Assembly: GCA_964458575.1 (NCBI GenBank)
Contig: CAYWMD010000068.1
Span: 1 to 34,418 of the forward strand
Reading direction: 5' to 3'
Length of the DNA stretch: 34,418 nt
From: CAYWMD01 sp964458575
GTDB lineage: Bacteria; Verrucomicrobiota; Verrucomicrobiia; Limisphaerales; JADLHS01
Under the pieces are notes generated by a model that saw only the letters and a program-made list of their open reading frames with translations, did not search any database and was not told the origin of the DNA. Both the position numbers and the translations under genes were made by a program. Shown here piece after piece: positions 25,898 through 32,673 of this stretch (the first letter of the stretch is position 1; every line of letters begins with the position of its first letter).

Positions 25898-27256
25898 TCA
25901 ATTCTTTGGGAATGGTCGCCGTTGATAGATGACACCTCCACTTGTGTATATGAGATGGATTACATCACGATGCAGTGCCACGTGAGGTCTTACGGAGGTG
26001 AGTCCCGTTGTAGCATTGTTCGTTAAGCGAGCGGGCGGCTTCCAAGTTTTGCCTCCGTCCCGGCTTGTGGTAAAATAGATATCACTTGGGTGAAGTCGCG
26101 CCACTGCCTTGTTTCCATCTTTCGCGTATCCACCGAATACCACGACGACATTTTGGCCCTCCACCGCCATATGCGGGTCGTAAGTGAAATCCAATCCTTT
26201 GGACAGGAGTATTTCCTTCGACCAAGCAGAATCCGAATCGCTTCGCTGCCGGTAATAAAGTTCCCAGTTGCCTTCAAGCGATGGCGTGTCGGTGAGCATG
26301 GACCTGATCGGATGATCTCTTTCGCGCCTGCCGTCTAGCCATGCCACGTGAACAGTGTTGCCGTCTGCTACGGCTGAGTAGCCGCCGTATGTGGTAAAAT
26401 GTGTGGCAATTATTTCGATGTTGGGTTGCCCAGTCATCGTGCGTGTGAGTTGCACGCTGCGAAGCCCCCGTCGTAAGCCCTTTTCCAAACCCCTGCCCGG
26501 AGCTGCAATGAGAAACACGTAGTTGCTGGTCGCAAGGAGTTCTTCAAAGGACGTATCAAAATCGAGTAGTTTCAGCTTTGTCCAACGCGGATTGTCTATG
26601 CTACCGCAGAGCAAACCTGCTTGATTTGGTCCGGTGCCAGTGACTCCGTTCGGTCCGTAGAATGACGCGCACCGAAAGCTGTATGTGACGTAAACATCTT
26701 TTCCAAGGATTAAGCTTCCTACCATGCTTCCTTGTTCTGGCATTGGTCGGGGTGGGCCAAGCGATTTCCATGCTGGAGGGATTTGGATATCGCACGTCGG
26801 TGTGGTATTAGTTCCCAGCAACTCGTTCCGATCGAGTGTAAAACTTTGGTCAAAGACCGTTCTGATACCCATAGCCGGGTCCAAGGAGCAGCAGGCAATT
26901 CGCGCTTGAAATTGACCGTCACGCACGTTTCCAAAACCAGCGCTTCCGTCGTGCAAAATGAACTTTGTGCTGGCCGGGTCGGTTTGAGGGACAGCGTTGG
27001 GGATGTTGATTGCTGGCAGGAAAGCTTTCTTTACCCAAGTTGTACCATCGTTAGCCAAAAAATAGAAATCATTCCCATCAATACAGACCGTTACGCCATT
27101 CATTTTGGACACAAACGCCCGGTCAGAAGCAGGAAATGTTTCGGGGGGCGACCATGCCGCGTCGAACGCCGGCACTTGCTTAGTACATGAAGTGACCAGA
27201 GCAACGAGGATCAGTGCGCCAACCGCGGCGTGAGGGCGGACATTCTCCGTTTTCAC
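25898..27256 (-). CDS. Lipoprotein with Asp-box (sialidase-type beta-propeller) repeats
   Basis: 452 residues starting from a GTG. A lipobox ends at C24 (A-L-V-T-S-C), so it is probably a lipid-anchored envelope protein. A near-perfect Asp box is seen near the C-terminus (TSRDGGKTW), with weaker ones (NDGTTWVKK and RSDSDSAWSK), which fits a BNR or sialidase-type beta propeller. Sialidase catalytic residues were not recognised. The gene is clearly poorer in GC than its neighbours by eye and runs against the etf genes, ending 17 bases after the upstream Fe-S gene. This suggests recent acquisition. Function is unknown. Confidence 0.75.
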   Translation of the reverse strand: MKTENVRPHAAVGALILVALVTSCTKQVPAFDAAWSPPETFPASDRAFVSKMNGVTVCIDGNDFYFLANDGTTWVKKAFLPAINIPNAVPQTDPASTKFILHDGSAGFGNVRDGQFQARIACCSLDPAMGIRTVFDQSFTLDRNELLGTNTTPTCDIQIPPAWKSLGPPRPMPEQGSMVGSLILGKDVYVTYSFRCASFYGPNGVTGTGPNQAGLLCGSIDNPRWTKLKLLDFDTSFEELLATSNYVFLIAAPGRGLEKGLRRGLRSVQLTRTMTGQPNIEIIATHFTTYGGYSAVADGNTVHVAWLDGRRERDHPIRSMLTDTPSLEGNWELYYRQRSDSDSAWSKEILLSKGLDFTYDPHMAVEGQNVVVVFGGYAKDGNKAVARLHPSDIYFTTSRDGGKTWKPPARLTNNATTGLTSVRPHVALHRDVIHLIYTSGGVIYQRRPFPKN

Positions 27257-27366
27257 CTTGTGGTTTTATTTCGGGCTTTCACGACTGTCAACACCGAGTT
27301 GAAGCATTTAAACGTCTATCAACAGGCTTGCTTGCAAACCCATCGGGTTGCGTTAGGCTTCTGCGT

Positions 27367-27627
27367 ATGCCGAGCATCACTCTCAAAGACATCCCGGAAG
27401 ATTTGCACGCGCAGTTGAAACAAGAGGCGGACGCCAACTTCAGGTCGCTCGATCAGGAGGCAATGGCGCGCTTGCAGCAAAGTTTTGAAATCGAGGCGGC
27501 GCTCAATACCAAACGCGACCAGCGTTAGATCGACGAAGCGCTCGCCAGCGGTCCCGAAACGCCTTTGACCCGGGCGGACATGGACAAGGTGAGGGATCGG
27601 GTCCTGGCACGCGGCAACAGAGATTAA
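27367..27627 (+). pseudogene. Antitoxin-like (ribbon-helix-helix) gene interrupted by an in-frame amber codon
   Basis: Translation from the ATG gives 53 residues, MPSITLKDIPEDLHAQLKQE onward, which looks like an RHH antitoxin N-terminus. A TAG at 27526-27528 then stops it. The same frame continues without any shift for 32 more codons, beginning IDEALASGPETPLTRADM and ending at TAA 27625-27627. That continuation has the normal look of an antitoxin C-terminus. A single TGG or CAG to TAG change would explain it. No toxin gene follows, so it appears to be a decayed orphan antitoxin. Readthrough by an amber suppressor cannot be excluded. Confidence 0.75.
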
Positions 27628-27668
27628 TCCGGTTTAATCCCGGAAATGGAGCAGCGGGAGACCGGCGC

Positions 27669-27905
27669 TTACAATTCGTCTCCCGGGACAGGTGGGGCAT
27701 CGGGCACGCGATCAAGGATGCGATCAAAGTCGGCGAGGTTGGCGCGTTTGGCGCGGGTGGCCATGTCGTCGCGCACCTGCCAGGCGGACACTTGCGAGGC
27801 CAGCGCCAGCGAAACCACCTGATCGAGGGAAATCTTTTCCTTGTCGGCAGCCTCGGCGGCCAGCTTTGCCAGGTAATCCGGAACGTTGGCGGTAATCGTC
27901 TTCAT
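27669..27905 (-). CDS. Antitoxin of a PIN-type toxin-antitoxin pair
   Basis: 78 residues. The N-terminus (MKTITANVPDYLAKLAAEAA) and the following helix (EKISLDQVVSLALASQVSAW) fit a ribbon-helix-helix DNA-binding antitoxin, and the acidic, Pro-rich C-terminus could bind the toxin. Its ATG overlaps the stop of the PIN gene as ATGA, so the toxin is encoded first and the antitoxin second. It would neutralise the PIN nuclease and repress the operon. The family is assigned by pattern only. Confidence 0.78.
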   Translation of the reverse strand: MKTITANVPDYLAKLAAEAADKEKISLDQVVSLALASQVSAWQVRDDMATRAKRANLADFDRILDRVPDAPPVPGDEL

Positions 27906-28327
27906 CGTAACGCCCTTACTATATCCAGGAATTGCCGGGGAGCGAGCACTTTGATGCCCCGCGCGTCAGCCGGGGCAAAGTGCCGGAGATTGTGGGTCAC
28001 CAGATAATCAGCTCTAGCCTCGAACGCCAGTTGTGCGAGCGCTTCGTCACTGGGATCGGTCAGGATGGGGATCCATTGCTCAGACGTGCTCCACGGTTCT
28101 GCCAAAAGGCAGAGGGCATCCAACAGCTTGTCGGCATCGGCCAGTGTGAGGTTGAGTGTGCGGGCGTCGCGTTTGACAATCTCCTCGTATTCAAACAGCA
28201 CGGTATTGCTCAATACGAGTTTCCATTTCGCCGCGCGCAACCGGCGCAACAGTTCAAAAGATGCACCGCTGCGCGAACGCAGTCCGGCGATCAGAACATT
28301 GGTGTCCATCGTGGCGCGCGGCGGCAT
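27902..28327 (-). CDS. PIN-domain toxin (putative ribonuclease)
   Basis: 141 residues of the PIN family found in COG1569-type toxins. Acidic residues expected at the metal site are present: D8 in MDTNVLIAG, the acidic EYEE segment near residue 45-48, and the later DPSDE and FEARADYLVTHN segments. Such toxins cut RNA when free of antitoxin. It is transcribed with the antitoxin gene that overlaps its stop. The pair sits inside the block that separates etfA from etfB, as is common for mobile accessory modules. Confidence 0.85.
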   Translation of the reverse strand: MPPRATMDTNVLIAGLRSRSGASFELLRRLRAAKWKLVLSNTVLFEYEEIVKRDARTLNLTLADADKLLDALCLLAEPWSTSEQWIPILTDPSDEALAQLAFEARADYLVTHNLRHFAPADARGIKVLAPRQFLDIVRALR

Positions 28328-28450
28328 GAGTCAAGGCTGTCTGGTAAATGCGCGGTCGTCAATCTCGGCGGTCGGATCGTCATTCCGGTGATTGCAACAG
28401 CGAATCTAAGCAGGCAAGCTGGGCGTTGACCCTGATGGTCGAAGTCGCGC

Positions 28451-29365
28451 ATGCCACTCCGCATTTTTGTTCAGGTCTGGTGTGAAGTTGATCCCACGCT
28501 GAATGTGCGCGTGGATCGGCAGACCGGCATGCCCGTCGTCGAAAATGGCGATGTGCTGATGCGCGTCAGTCCACTGGGGAGATTCGGGGTGACGACGGCG
28601 TTGGACTTGGTTCGTAGCAGCCGAGGTAACGAGGCTCATTCTTCCGGAAAGTCAGAGTCTCCTCACGTCGGCTGCTACGGTCGCGGAAATGGTGGCGAAG
28701 TGGTGGCGTTCTCGCTGGGCAGTGTTCATGAAGCGGCGTTGCGTCACGCGCTGGCGGCGGGAGCGAGCCGAGCGGTTCAAATCAATTTACCCAGTGCCGG
28801 CCTTGAATCGGATTGGGTCGCGTCCTTGGCAGAATGGGTGCGCGAACAGAAACCCGATCTCGTCATTGCGGACAGGATTGCGGGTCGTCTCGCCGCTCGC
28901 ATGGGATGGGCGCATTTGGCGGGATTGGATCAACTGCAAATGCGCGATGGACAACTTCGAGCAATCCGACACTTGGCACGCGGAGATTGCGAGAGCGTAA
29001 CCGCAACATTGCCTGCGGCTGTGCGATTGCAAGCCGAGACGCTCCGTTCGCGATACGTGGCTCATGCCCGGATTGCTCACGTCGCGAGCCGAGCCATTGA
29101 ACAGATTTCTCTCAACGTGCCGGCTGGCTCACGAAAAGAAGCCGAGTTGGGGCCGTTGCAGCTTTCACGTCCGCGCACAAAGCTCGGTGCGACGCCGGTC
29201 GCCGCCCCGACGAGCGGGCTGGATCGGTTAAGCGCGTTGATGGGCGTGGGCAAAGTCGCCACCCCGTCAGCGTCGAACACTTTAGAGCCGGGCGCGAAAA
29301 CTCCCGACCAGATGGCGGAAGAATTTGTGCGCTATCTTGCACACCACGATTTGTTGAACGATTGA
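28451..29365 (+). CDS. etfB: Electron transfer flavoprotein subunit beta with an in-frame repeat-encoded insertion
   Basis: 304 residues, longer than the usual 250-260. The N-terminus (MPLRIFVQVWCEVDPTLNVR) and the GGEVVAFSLGSVHEAALRHALAAGASRAVQI segment are typical of EtfB, with PDLVIAD and LAARMGWAHLAG further on. Residues 55-76, which fall exactly where a short loop is expected between TTALDLV and GRGNGGEV, are encoded by a palindromic repeat (28613-28679). The C-terminus has an extra 50-residue tail with a helix TPDQMAEEFVRYLAHHDLL. It should pair with EtfA encoded 4.5 kb upstream. The next gene begins 7 bases downstream, so the two are co-transcribed. Confidence 0.88.
   Translation: MPLRIFVQVWCEVDPTLNVRVDRQTGMPVVENGDVLMRVSPLGRFGVTTALDLVRSSRGNEAHSSGKSESPHVGCYGRGNGGEVVAFSLGSVHEAALRHALAAGASRAVQINLPSAGLESDWVASLAEWVREQKPDLVIADRIAGRLAARMGWAHLAGLDQLQMRDGQLRAIRHLARGDCESVTATLPAAVRLQAETLRSRYVAHARIAHVASRAIEQISLNVPAGSRKEAELGPLQLSRPRTKLGATPVAAPTSGLDRLSALMGVGKVATPSASNTLEPGAKTPDQMAEEFVRYLAHHDLLND
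28613..28679. repeat. 67-bp palindromic repeat inserted in frame in etfB
   Basis: Perfect 12-base inverted arms, CGTAGCAGCCGA (28613-28624) and TCGGCTGCTACG (28668-28679), enclose an imperfectly symmetric core with a TTCCGGAA palindrome near its centre. The element begins at a codon boundary (codon 55), and a 66-base insertion would add 22 residues without a frame change. No stop occurs in the etfB frame. The core has a second, imperfect pairing (GAGGCTC against GAGTCTC), so the whole element could fold as one long hairpin. No transposase is encoded. Confidence 0.85.
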
Positions 29366-29372
29366 ACGATTT

Positions 29373-31337
29373 ATGAGCAACCAGTTCCCGACGTTGTTTT
29401 CCCCCATCGAAATCGGTCCACGCACGATCAAGAACCGCATTTGTTGCAGCGCGCACGCGGACGCGCTCGCTGAAGACGGGATGCCGACGGATCGGACGGT
29501 TCGTTATTACGAACTCAAGGCGCGCGGCGGCGCGGGGTTCATCATGTGTTTCGGGTCGGCGGGCGTGCACCCGAGCAGCCCGGCGCGCGATTGGAACGGC
29601 GTCGAGTTGTTCGAAGACCGCGTCATTCCGCATCTCGAAAAATTCTCGGCGGCGATGCACAAGTATGGCGCGCCGTGCGTGGCGCAGATCACGCATCGCG
29701 GTCGGCGCGGCTGGAGTCACGTGAGTTGGCAGCGGATGTATTCGCCGTCGGCGGTTCGCGAGCCGAATCATCGCGAGACACCTCACGAAATGGACGAGGC
29801 CACGATCAACGAATTTGTGAAAGCCTTTGCCGACGCGGCGGAACGGTTGAAGAAGGGTGGCTTTGACGGGTGCGAGGTGATGGCGAGTCATTGCCATTTG
29901 ATTGACCAGTTCTGGACGCCGAACGTGAACCAGCGCAACGACCAATACGGCGGCAGCATTGAAAATCGGATGCGGTTCGGCGTGCGCGTGCTCGAAGCGG
30001 TGCGTGAGCGGGTCGGTGGCGATTTTATCGTCGGCATCCGCGTCACGGCGGATGATTTTGTGGATGGCGGTCTGAACAATGCCGCTTGTCAGGAGATCAT
30101 GGGGCGTTTGAACGAGTTGAAGCTGCTCGATTACTTCAACGTCATCGGGGCGACGGCGGAGGTCTATGTCGGTGAGGCGGCGGCCGTGCCGGACATGTCG
30201 TTTCCGCTCGGTATGTACGCCTCGTTGGCGGCCACGATTCGCGCCGTGGTGGACGTGCCGGTGATTGCGATGGGCCGCATCAACGACCCGGCGGTGGCGG
30301 AGAAGATTTTGCAGGGGGGCCAGGCTGACCTTTGCATCATGAACCGGGCGCTGATCGCCGACCCGGATTTGCCGAACAAGGCGAAGGAGGGCCGGCTGGA
30401 CGACATCCGGCAGTGCATGGGTTACAACCAGGGTTGCATTGACCGCATCTACACGGGGTTGGGTGTGACGTGCGTGCAAAATCCCGTGATTGGCCGCGAA
30501 AAGGATTGGGCCGACCTCCCGCGCACATCCTCGCTGAAGAAGATCGTGATCGTCGGCGGCGGACCGGCGGGCTTGGAATGCGCGCGCGTGGCGAAGCTTT
30601 CGGGCCACAACGTCGTGTTGTTCGAAAAGAACTCCGAACTGGGCGGGCAGACGCTCATCGCGCGCAAAGCGCCGTTCCGCCAGGACTTCGACGGCGCGTG
30701 TCGTTACAGCGAGCTTCAGTGCAAAAAGCATGGTGTGGACCTCCGGCTCGGCGCAGAGGCAAACGTGGACCTGGTGCTGAATGAAAACCCCGACCTGGTC
30801 GTGATCGCCACCGGCGCGCGGGCGTTCAAGCCGAATATTCCCGGCATTGACGATTACGGCTTCAACGCCTGGGAGGTTTTGTCAGGTGTGGAAGTTCCCG
30901 GCGAACGCGTGCTCGTGATTGACGAGGAATACGCTCACCAGGGTCCGTCGGTCGCCGAGTATTTGCTGGATCGCGGCAAGCAGGTGGAGGTCGTCACTTC
31001 CGAAGCCACGATCGCGACCTTCATGGGTGCGACCACGCGTCCACCGACGTTGCAACGGCTTTATGGCAAAGGCGTGAAAGTGCATGGCTATCTGAAAGTC
31101 GTCGCGCTCGAATCAAATCGCGCCATCGCGCAAAATGTCTGGAGCAACCGCGAGGAAATCCTCGAACCCTTCGACGCGTTCGTTTACGCCTACGGCGGAC
31201 AGGCCGTGGACGAATTGAGCAAACAGTTGCAGGGCAAAGTGCCGCGGGTCGAGTTGATTGGCGACTGTTTTGCCCCGCGCACGATTCAGCACGCGATTTT
31301 AGAGGGGCACAAATTGGCGCGGAGTCTCTCAGTTTAG
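29373..31337 (+). CDS. DgcA/FadH-like flavin oxidoreductase (NADH:flavin oxidoreductase / N-methyl amine demethylase family)
   Basis: 654 residues. An OYE-type FMN TIM barrel (LFSPIEIGPRTIKNRICCSA, QFWTPNVNQRNDQYGGS, FIVGIRV, IAMGRI) covers about 1-345. A [4Fe-4S]-type segment follows with Cys at 348, 355 and 367, but Tyr at 351 where E. coli 2,4-dienoyl-CoA reductase has the second Cys ligand. Then come FAD- and NAD-type dinucleotide domains (IVIVGGGPAG at 391-400). The trimethylamine dehydrogenase/DgcA branch of this family donates electrons to ETF, and this gene follows etfB by 7 bases. The substrate is therefore guessed to be an N-methylated amine or betaine-derived compound. A dienoyl-CoA reductase role is the alternative. 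Confidence 0.85.
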   Translation: MSNQFPTLFSPIEIGPRTIKNRICCSAHADALAEDGMPTDRTVRYYELKARGGAGFIMCFGSAGVHPSSPARDWNGVELFEDRVIPHLEKFSAAMHKYGAPCVAQITHRGRRGWSHVSWQRMYSPSAVREPNHRETPHEMDEATINEFVKAFADAAERLKKGGFDGCEVMASHCHLIDQFWTPNVNQRNDQYGGSIENRMRFGVRVLEAVRERVGGDFIVGIRVTADDFVDGGLNNAACQEIMGRLNELKLLDYFNVIGATAEVYVGEAAAVPDMSFPLGMYASLAATIRAVVDVPVIAMGRINDPAVAEKILQGGQADLCIMNRALIADPDLPNKAKEGRLDDIRQCMGYNQGCIDRIYTGLGVTCVQNPVIGREKDWADLPRTSSLKKIVIVGGGPAGLECARVAKLSGHNVVLFEKNSELGGQTLIARKAPFRQDFDGACRYSELQCKKHGVDLRLGAEANVDLVLNENPDLVVIATGARAFKPNIPGIDDYGFNAWEVLSGVEVPGERVLVIDEEYAHQGPSVAEYLLDRGKQVEVVTSEATIATFMGATTRPPTLQRLYGKGVKVHGYLKVVALESNRAIAQNVWSNREEILEPFDAFVYAYGGQAVDELSKQLQGKVPRVELIGDCFAPRTIQHAILEGHKLARSLSV

Positions 31338-31389
31338 CGGGGCAACCATTCAGACGTTCGACGCATTGCCTTGTGGTTGAAAATGTCTG

Positions 31390-32562
31390 ATGATTTGGCC
31401 GGTGAAAACATTGCACTGGTATTTGATCCGTCAGATCGTCGCGTCACTGCTGATGACCGTCGTGGTTTTTACCTTTGTGCTGTTGTTGGGCAACATCCTC
31501 AAGGAAGTCCTCACGTTGCTGGTCAATCGGCAGGCGTCGGCGGGGGTGGTGGTCGAGGCGATCGGGTTGCTCGTCCCTTTCGTCTGGCCGTTCGCCCTGC
31601 CCATGGGAATGCTGACGGCGACCTTGCTGGTGTTCGGGCGTTTCAGCGCGGACCAGGAATTGACGGCGGTTCGCGCCAGTGGCATCAGCCTGCTGTCGCT
31701 CATCACGCCGGTCTTGTTGTTGAGCCTGTTCCTTTGCGTCATCTGTGCGCTGGTCAATCTGGACATCGCGCCACGCTGCCGGGTGGCGTACAAGAAACTG
31801 CTGTTCAATGTCCAGGTGGAGTTGATGAATGCCCGGTTGCCCGAGGGGCGTTTCATCACGGACTTTCCCGGCTACATGTTTTACGTGGGACGGAACCGGC
31901 ATCTGAATCTGCAGGATGTAATTGTGTTCCGGGACGAAGGGACGAACGTCAGCACCACCATGCGTGCCCCGCGCGGGCTCTTGCACGTGGACAACACCAA
32001 TCGGGAAGTGGTGGTCGAGCTGTTCGACGTGAAAAGCGTGACCATCAGCGATGGCCGAAGTCGGGCCAGCGAAGCCGCGAGCGCCTTGATCAGCTTGAAG
32101 CCCCAGGGCAAAGCGCTGAAGAAACCCGGGATTACGGACATGACGTTCACCCAACTGCGGGAGGAACTGCACACTCTGGAGGAACGCCTGCAAGTCACCG
32201 CACCGGTCCAGGGTCTTTCCCCCGAGGAACTGCGCAACCAGCGACGCGAACTGACCAAGCAACGCTCCGATCTGACCTCGCCGATCCGCGTGCAAATTCA
32301 CCGGCAGATCGCGTTTTCGTTCGCCTGCTTCGGTTTCACGCTCATCGGCATTCCGCTCGGCATCCGGGTGCATCGTCGGGAAACCAATGTCAGTTTCGCC
32401 ATCGCGCTGGTGCTGGTGCTCCTCTATTACAGCTTCATTGTCCTGGGCCAGTCGCTGGCCACCAAACCGGAGTACGCGCCGCATCTCATCGTCTGGCTGC
32501 CGAATTTCATCTTTCAAGCGGTGGGCGCGGTTCTGCTCTGGCGGGCGAATCGGGGGCTTTGA
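31390..32562 (+). CDS. LptF/LptG-family permease
   Basis: 390 residues. An N-terminal pair of transmembrane helices (WYLIRQIVASLLMTVVVFTF and the following region to about residue 125), a periplasmic beta domain (about 130-300) and a second membrane block (IAFSFACFGFTLIGIPLGIR onward) match the YjgP/YjgQ family. LptF and LptG form the inner-membrane part of the ABC machine that moves lipopolysaccharide to the outer membrane. Only one member is in this window, so whether it is LptF or LptG is not decided. The periplasmic part contains a charged coiled stretch (LREELHTLEERLQ). It follows the flavoprotein gene by 52 bases but seems functionally separate. Confidence 0.88.
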   Translation: MIWPVKTLHWYLIRQIVASLLMTVVVFTFVLLLGNILKEVLTLLVNRQASAGVVVEAIGLLVPFVWPFALPMGMLTATLLVFGRFSADQELTAVRASGISLLSLITPVLLLSLFLCVICALVNLDIAPRCRVAYKKLLFNVQVELMNARLPEGRFITDFPGYMFYVGRNRHLNLQDVIVFRDEGTNVSTTMRAPRGLLHVDNTNREVVVELFDVKSVTISDGRSRASEAASALISLKPQGKALKKPGITDMTFTQLREELHTLEERLQVTAPVQGLSPEELRNQRRELTKQRSDLTSPIRVQIHRQIAFSFACFGFTLIGIPLGIRVHRRETNVSFAIALVLVLLYYSFIVLGQSLATKPEYAPHLIVWLPNFIFQAVGAVLLWRANRGL

Positions 32563-32673
32563 CCACGTTGGCAAACACATTGAACGGCCGTCACCACCGC
32601 CGTCGGTTGAGTGGAAGGGCGCAAATGAAAATTCCGTTGACTGCGGAGTCGCCTTTGGTTGCACTACGGGCAC

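Noticed and set aside
29112..30731. A 539-codon open frame on the minus strand
   Set aside because: It mirrors the etfB end and the flavoprotein gene; composition is that of a GC-driven shadow frame.
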